Below, piece after piece: positions 22,048 to 26,130 of a stretch of 26,130 bases of DNA. Below the pieces are notes generated by a model. It saw only the letters and a list, made by a program, of their open reading frames with translations, searched no databases and had not been told where the DNA came from. Source of the DNA: a virus; IMG/VR virus record IMGVR_UViG_3300006737_000167, positions 1-26,130 of that record; one strand, given 5' to 3'. A program made the translations under genes and the position numbers. Positions within the stretch are counted from its first letter, which is position 1; each line of letters begins with the position of its first letter.

Positions 22048-24123
22048 ATGAGTAATGAATCAATGAATTTTAATCTAGATAGCAATATCGGTGATGCTGC
22101 TAAAGATGCTGATAAGTTTACAGGCTCGGTTAAACAAGCACAACAGGCCGTTAACGATTTAACTAAAAATCTAGAAATACAAAATAATGTAATTAGTGAT
22201 TTAGAGAAAGATGTTTCTGACTTAGAGAAAAAGATGATAGATACTCCTAAGTCGGCTATGGGTTGGAATGACTTAAATAAAACACTACAAAAGACTAAGA
22301 TAGAATTAAGGGACGAAAAAGACGCACTAAAAGACCTGAACGCAGAAATGAAAACTGCTGAGGGAAACCTTAAAAACGCTACAAAAGAACAGGAAAACTT
22401 AGAGAAAGGAGCAAAGAAAGGAGGAGGGGCTATGGGTATCTTAAAAGGAGGTATCAAAGGAGTAGGAATGGCACTAAAAGCAGCAGGAATAGGGTTAGCA
22501 ATAGCAGTATTTGCAGCACTAAAAGAGGCAGTTGAAAGGAATCAAACTGCTATGAATGCTATTAACGCAGTTGTAGGGACAGTATCTGCAACTTTTAATC
22601 AGGTTGTAGGAGTAATTACCGATGTGGTTAAATGGGTTAGTCAGAGTGAGGAAAGATTTAACGGATTAGGGGCAGTGTTAAATGGAGTGGTAACTTTAGC
22701 GATAACTCCCTTAAAACTAGCGTTCTTTGGAATTAAGTTGGCACTTCAATCAGCAGCATTAGCGTGGGAAAAATCGTTTTTTGGAGGTGGAGATGAGGCT
22801 AAAATAAAGAAACTAACTGCAGGAGTTAAAGAAACTCAAACAGAAATAAAACAAACTGCAGCAGACGCAGTAGAAGCAGGTAGCGATATTATAACTAATT
22901 TCGGTGATGCCGTAAGTGAAATAACGGCTATTGCAACAAAGACGGCAGACGGAATAAAGACTATTAGTGTAGCAGCAAATTATGAAGCGAGTAAATCAGC
23001 AGTTCAGGCTAAGAATAACGCAGCACTAGCAGCAGTAGAGATACAGGGTTTAATAGAAAAATACGATAGACAAGCCGAACAACAAAGGCAAATTAGAGAT
23101 GATGTTTCTTTATCTATGGAGGAAAGGATAGCAGCTAACACTAGATTAGGAGAAATACTAGATGAACAATCAACGGCTATGCTTAAACAGGCAGATATTA
23201 AGATAGCAGCAGCTAGAGAGGAATTATCATTAAATTCAGATAACCTAGACTTACAGGTAGCGTTAAAAGAGGCTATAAACGAAAGGGCAGCAATAGAGGC
23301 TCAAATAACAGGTTTTAGGTCGGAACAATTAACTAACATTAACGCATTACAATTAGAACAAGAAGCCCTAGAGCAAGAAGCACACGACGCTAAGATGGAA
23401 AGGGAACAGATATTGCAAGATTTAGTTAATGAAAATATGTTAGAGGCAATAGATAATGTTCACGAGAAAGCCCTCAAAGAGTTAGAAATACAAAAGCAAA
23501 AAGAATTAGATAGTTTATCTAGTTATGAAAACTACGAAGCATTAAAGGCTCAGATAGATAAAAAATACGATAAGAAACGAGAGAAAATAGAAACTCAGAA
23601 GCGTAAGGCCGATAAAAAGATGGCTAAGTTAGATATGAAAGGGAAGTTAGATATTGCTTCACAAACCTTTGATAACCTAGCGACACTTATGGGTAAAGAA
23701 AGTAAAGCAGCTAAGGCAGCAATGGCAGCTAGTGCAACTATTAGTGCAATTCAGGGAGCAGTATCAGCATTCGCAGCTATGGCTCCTATTCCTTTTGTTG
23801 GACCTGTTTTAGGAGGGATTGCAGCAGCAGCAGCCCTAGCGAGTGGTTACGCTAATGTAAAACAAATCTACGCTACTAAAACTCCGGGAGGAGGAGGAGG
23901 TGGTGGAGGAGGGGGAGGAGGAGGAGGAGCCTCAGCCCCTGATATATCGGCAGCAGCAGAAACGGCAGCAGATGAGGGTAGTGTTGCTCCTCAGATGGTT
24001 GGAGGTTCATTTGAGTTAGGTAGTGGTACGGCACCTGAGGCAGCTAAAGCATATGTAGTAACTGATGAAATGACTGATTCACAAGACCAATTAGCAGGTA
24101 TTAGGAGGAGAGCATCAGTATAA
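22048..24123 (+). CDS. tape measure protein
   Basis: The 691-residue protein is dominated by long charged coiled-coil helices (about 1-120 and 300-540). Two hydrophobic stretches are present: GILKGGIKGVGMALKAAGIGLAIAVFAALKEAV (about 130-165, split in the sequence) and ISAIQGAVSAFAAMAPIPFVGPVLGGIAAAAALASGY (about 565-605). A run of 14 glycines (about 613-626) and a short acidic end complete it. Such composition, size and position are typical of tape measure proteins, which set tail length at about 0.15 nm per residue. Here that would be roughly 100 nm, a siphovirus scale, as an inference. The gene is followed by a 37-base A/T-rich gap. Confidence 0.85.
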   Translation: MSNESMNFNLDSNIGDAAKDADKFTGSVKQAQQAVNDLTKNLEIQNNVISDLEKDVSDLEKKMIDTPKSAMGWNDLNKTLQKTKIELRDEKDALKDLNAEMKTAEGNLKNATKEQENLEKGAKKGGGAMGILKGGIKGVGMALKAAGIGLAIAVFAALKEAVERNQTAMNAINAVVGTVSATFNQVVGVITDVVKWVSQSEERFNGLGAVLNGVVTLAITPLKLAFFGIKLALQSAALAWEKSFFGGGDEAKIKKLTAGVKETQTEIKQTAADAVEAGSDIITNFGDAVSEITAIATKTADGIKTISVAANYEASKSAVQAKNNAALAAVEIQGLIEKYDRQAEQQRQIRDDVSLSMEERIAANTRLGEILDEQSTAMLKQADIKIAAAREELSLNSDNLDLQVALKEAINERAAIEAQITGFRSEQLTNINALQLEQEALEQEAHDAKMEREQILQDLVNENMLEAIDNVHEKALKELEIQKQKELDSLSSYENYEALKAQIDKKYDKKREKIETQKRKADKKMAKLDMKGKLDIASQTFDNLATLMGKESKAAKAAMAASATISAIQGAVSAFAAMAPIPFVGPVLGGIAAAAALASGYANVKQIYATKTPGGGGGGGGGGGGGGASAPDISAAAETAADEGSVAPQMVGGSFELGSGTAPEAAKAYVVTDEMTDSQDQLAGIRRRASV
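23885..23929 (+). repeat. G-rich run encoding a polyglycine tract
   Basis: A run of GGA/GGG/GGT codons within the tape measure gene encodes 14 consecutive glycines. Such a G-rich strand could form a G-quadruplex in DNA or RNA, which is striking in an otherwise A/T-rich genome. The protein tract is probably a flexible linker between the hydrophobic region and the C-terminus. Confidence 0.8.
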
Positions 24124-24160
24124 CAAATCAAATAATCATTAATTAAATCTATTATTTATT

Positions 24161-24790
24161 ATGGCAATAAAAGGAAAAAAGAAAACTAAGATAACTGAAC
24201 TAGTTATTTCAGAGGATAGCAGGGAATTGGCTATTGATGCTATTAGCCTAGTGTCTGAACCTGCGATTGAAGTAGACTTTATCTATTTTGGTAAAGAGAA
24301 ACATAACCTAACATTCAGTAAAATAGACGAGGAAAAGAGGGAGTTAATTAGCCCTGCACTTATTCCTAACAAGCAAATATTCAGGTATGACCCTAATACT
24401 GATTCAGAATACTATGTTTACTTTAGCAACAAAACAGTAAAACAGGCCTCAGAAATGTATCTAAGATACAATAATCATCATAAGGCTACATACCAACATC
24501 AAGATAGAATATCAGGTATTTTAACTACTGAATCTTGGATTAAAGAGGGTAAGGAGGATAAGTCCCATAACTATGGTTTTAACTTACCTGAGGGGACTTG
24601 GTTCGTTAAGATGAAAATTGATAACGATGAAATATGGGATAGAATAAAAGCAGGTGAGTTAAAGGGAGTATCTATTGAGGGTTACTTTGTAGATAAACTA
24701 GAAACTATGAGTAAAAAACAACCGACTAACGATGAAGTGTTAGAAGCATTATTAACTATAATTAAAGAAAATAAAGATGACAAAAAATAG
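24161..24790 (+). CDS. XkdF-like head maturation protease (S78_2 type)
   Basis: The 209-residue protein matches the putative phage serine protease XkdF group. AISLVSEPAIEVDFIYF (27-43) is the typical N-terminal motif. A region with YNNHHKATYQHQDR (103-116) supplies the candidate histidine (H106 or H107), and WFVKMKIDNDEIWDRIKAGELKGVSIEGYF (147-176) holds the candidate nucleophile S171 in GVSIEG. Phage head proteases cleave scaffold and capsid N-termini during maturation. It starts after an A/T-rich gap and overlaps the next gene by 14 bases. Downstream are a scaffold-like and the capsid gene, which is the expected order for head genes. Catalytic identity is from pattern. Confidence 0.75.
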   Translation: MAIKGKKKTKITELVISEDSRELAIDAISLVSEPAIEVDFIYFGKEKHNLTFSKIDEEKRELISPALIPNKQIFRYDPNTDSEYYVYFSNKTVKQASEMYLRYNNHHKATYQHQDRISGILTTESWIKEGKEDKSHNYGFNLPEGTWFVKMKIDNDEIWDRIKAGELKGVSIEGYFVDKLETMSKKQPTNDEVLEALLTIIKENKDDKK

Positions 24791-25262
24791 ATACTACACT
24801 AAATTAGCAGAGGCTAAAGTACAAAAAGTAGAATTAGGTGAATTACAGGACTTAGAGCAGTTGGTAAAAGAAGTAAAATCGCTACACGATAAGGCAGTAA
24901 AAGCAGCATCTAAAGCAGATGGTGAGGCTAATCAGATAACGGCACTTACTAAGCGTTTTGAGGACAGGAAAGCAGATATGCTTAATATGAAAAAGGACGC
25001 AGTAGGAATAAAAAAGAACGCTACTAAAAATGTTATGGAAATGAGGGACGCTATGAGTAAACTTGAATCTAAAGCAGCTAGAGCAGGGCAAATCATTAAC
25101 AATATGAAAGTAGTAGAAAAAGAATTAGGAGTAAATGTTCCTGGACTTAAATCAGCAGACGCTTCATTAGAGAAAAACTACACTAGTGCATTCGGTTATG
25201 TGTCAGAAGTTGAGGACAGAAGTCAGAAAGCATTTGCTCACGATAGCGACATATTTAGATAA
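24777..25262 (+). CDS. coiled-coil head-region protein (161 aa)
   Basis: A helical protein with heptad-rich stretches (VQKVELGELQDLEQLVKEVKS, then MSKLESKAARAGQIINNMKVVEKEL). No family with known function is recognised. The overall Lys/Glu-rich, Gly-poor composition and length resemble small structural or scaffold-like proteins found between the protease and the capsid gene in Bacteroidota phages. It overlaps the protease by 14 bases, so production is coupled. It ends before a 75-base gap. A role in head assembly is inferred from position. Confidence 0.65.
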   Translation: MTKNRYYTKLAEAKVQKVELGELQDLEQLVKEVKSLHDKAVKAASKADGEANQITALTKRFEDRKADMLNMKKDAVGIKKNATKNVMEMRDAMSKLESKAARAGQIINNMKVVEKELGVNVPGLKSADASLEKNYTSAFGYVSEVEDRSQKAFAHDSDIFR

Positions 25263-25337
25263 AAATCAAATAATGTTTAACCTATTCTCTTATCTATTAA
25301 GGAATAACTAATATTAGTATTAAAAAAAATCATAATT

Positions 25338-25961
25338 ATGAACTTGAAAGAACAAATTTTAGTTGCTCTTGGCTTAGACTCAAATGTTAAGTTAGAGTGG
25401 CAAGCGAAGCTAACAGACGGTACCATAGTCGTTAGTTCTGCTGATGAACTAGACGCAGGTGTAGATATAGCCGTATTAACAGAGGACGGCACGACAATGC
25501 CTTTACCTGTTGGTGAATATGAAACTGAGGAGGGTATTGCTTTTCGTGTAGATGAGGAGGGTATCGTTGCTGAGTTATTAACTGAGGAAACAGAGGAGGA
25601 GGCTCCTGCTGAGGAGGAAGAAGTAGTAGAGGAAGAAGTTGAAGCTAGTGAGGACACTAGATTACCTAAAAAAGTTAAAGAAACTACTGAGGTAGAATTT
25701 AACGCTGATACATTTAAAGCAGAGTTATTAGATGAGGTTACTAAAATAGTTACTGATTTAATTTCACAAGCAGTAGGTACAGTAAAAGAGGAAAAAACAG
25801 ACCTAGAGGAAAAAGTTGAGGAGTTATCTAAAGAACCTGCAACTAAACCTGAGGGACTAAATAAATTTAGTAGTAATACTAGAATAAAAAGAGAAGTATC
25901 AAAACAAGAGTGGAAAAATATGACTACTAAAGAAAGATACCACTATAACCTAAATAAATAA
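25338..25961 (+). CDS. putative scaffold/head assembly protein with acidic segment
   Basis: Residues 1 to about 80 form a likely beta-rich domain (LEWQAKLTDGTIVVSSADELDAGVDIAVLTEDGTT, MPLPVGEYETEEGIAFRVDEEGI), which I recognise as a recurring type beside the capsid genes of flavobacterial phages. Residues about 80-105 are extremely acidic (EETEEEAPAEEEEVVEEEVE). The C-terminal half is helical (FKAELLDEVTKIVTDLISQAV, EEKTDLEEKVEELSK) and ends with a basic tail that could contact capsid. This arrangement suits a scaffold cleaved by the upstream protease, as an inference. An A/T-rich 75-base leader precedes the start and 28 bases separate it from the capsid gene. Confidence 0.6.
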   Translation: MNLKEQILVALGLDSNVKLEWQAKLTDGTIVVSSADELDAGVDIAVLTEDGTTMPLPVGEYETEEGIAFRVDEEGIVAELLTEETEEEAPAEEEEVVEEEVEASEDTRLPKKVKETTEVEFNADTFKAELLDEVTKIVTDLISQAVGTVKEEKTDLEEKVEELSKEPATKPEGLNKFSSNTRIKREVSKQEWKNMTTKERYHYNLNK

Positions 25962-25989
25962 CACAAATTAAAATTAAAAAAAATTAACT

Positions 25990-26130
25990 ATGAGTTTATC
26001 AATTACATCAAACTTCACAGGCGACCACGCAGGACAATACCTAGCGGCAGCATTAAAAGCAGCTAAATCGTTAGATTATTTAACTTTAGTGGAAAATGTT
26101 AAGTTTAAGAGAAACATTTCATTACTAGCA
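25990..26130 (+). CDS. major capsid protein, N-terminal fragment
   Basis: The window ends within this gene; 47 residues are visible (MSLSITSNFTGDHAGQYLAA, then ALKAAKSLDYLTLVENVKFK). The N-terminal pattern S.NFTG..AGQY...A....K.LD......NVKFK is what I associate with the capsid proteins of Bacteroidota tailed phages. Its place after the protease, coiled-coil and scaffold-like genes supports the call. The start follows an AAAATTAAAAAAAATTAACT leader. The rest of the protein, and any portal gene, lies outside this window. Confidence 0.75.
   Translation, partial: MSLSITSNFTGDHAGQYLAAALKAAKSLDYLTLVENVKFKRNISLLA

Noticed and set aside
21933-22457. Long minus-strand frame (174 codons)
   Set aside because: It opposes the fibre and tape measure genes, has Phe/Ser-rich antisense composition, and every supported gene is on the plus strand.
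24063-24075. CTGATGA in the tape measure gene
   Set aside because: No following stem II/GAAA and it is explained by Thr-Asp-Glu codons.
1-26130. CRISPR array, tRNA genes or insertion sequences
   Set aside because: No regularly spaced repeats, no cloverleaf pattern, and no transposase or terminal inverted repeats were seen.

Overview
The window is a contiguous stretch of a tailed double-stranded DNA phage (or prophage) genome. Every gene reads on the + strand, and most neighbours are separated by a few bases or overlap by 1-23 nt. The DNA is A/T-rich, ribosome binding sites of the Shine-Dalgarno type are essentially absent, and A-rich leaders such as AACTAAAAA precede many starts. A TAnnTTTG -7-like element is also present. 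Together with the protein types (NinG, XkdF-like protease, capsid and tail proteins of the kind seen in flavobacterial phages), this suggests a siphovirus infecting a Bacteroidota host, probably a member of the Flavobacteriaceae. The host is inferred; nothing in the window names it.

Layout. 1-236: the C-terminus of a calcineurin-like phosphoesterase. 237-466: a non-coding gap with a nested dyad. 467-980: two small genes separated by a hammerhead self-cleaving ribozyme (612-735) in the leader of the second. 980-8364: early/replication block with an ArdC-like antirestriction protein, small unknowns, an SSB-like protein, a DnaA-domain-IV-like DNA-binding protein, a winged-helix replication-initiator-like protein, a DUF3310-like protein, NinG, a sigma-70-like factor, a zinc-ribbon protein and a NinB-like protein. 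8400-12196: a tightly overlapping four-gene cassette predicted to hypermodify DNA. It holds a ParB/Srx-like protein, a fold-type-II PLP enzyme, a fused helical-domain plus P-loop 5-hydroxymethyluracil DNA kinase, and a TET/JBP-like 2OG-Fe(II) dioxygenase. 12177-13845: terminase small and large subunits, followed by a strong long-range RNA stem (13847-13908). 13973-24123: tail module, with a tail assembly chaperone pair joined by a likely -1 frameshift at a run of nine T, a tail terminator-like protein, structural proteins, a large hub/fibre protein, a beta-roll-like fibre and the tape measure. 24161-26130: head maturation protease, coiled-coil protein, scaffold-like acidic protein and the start of the major capsid protein. 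No portal is recognisable in the window, and head genes lie downstream of tail genes, which is unusual.

How it fits together. The dioxygenase would hydroxylate the methyl group of thymine (or 5-methylcytosine) in phage DNA. The kinase would activate the hydroxymethyl group by phosphorylation. The fused helical domain and the PLP enzyme would then install or remodel a nitrogen-containing adduct. Because the cassette overlaps the terminase genes, modification may be coupled to late expression just before packaging. The two strongest observations are the type I hammerhead with a canonical core and GUC cleavage triplet, and the compact hypermodification cassette. In a by-eye read of the whole window I also found no GATC, CATG or ACGT, while CTAG is very frequent. 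This suggests past restriction pressure or a codon-level bias.
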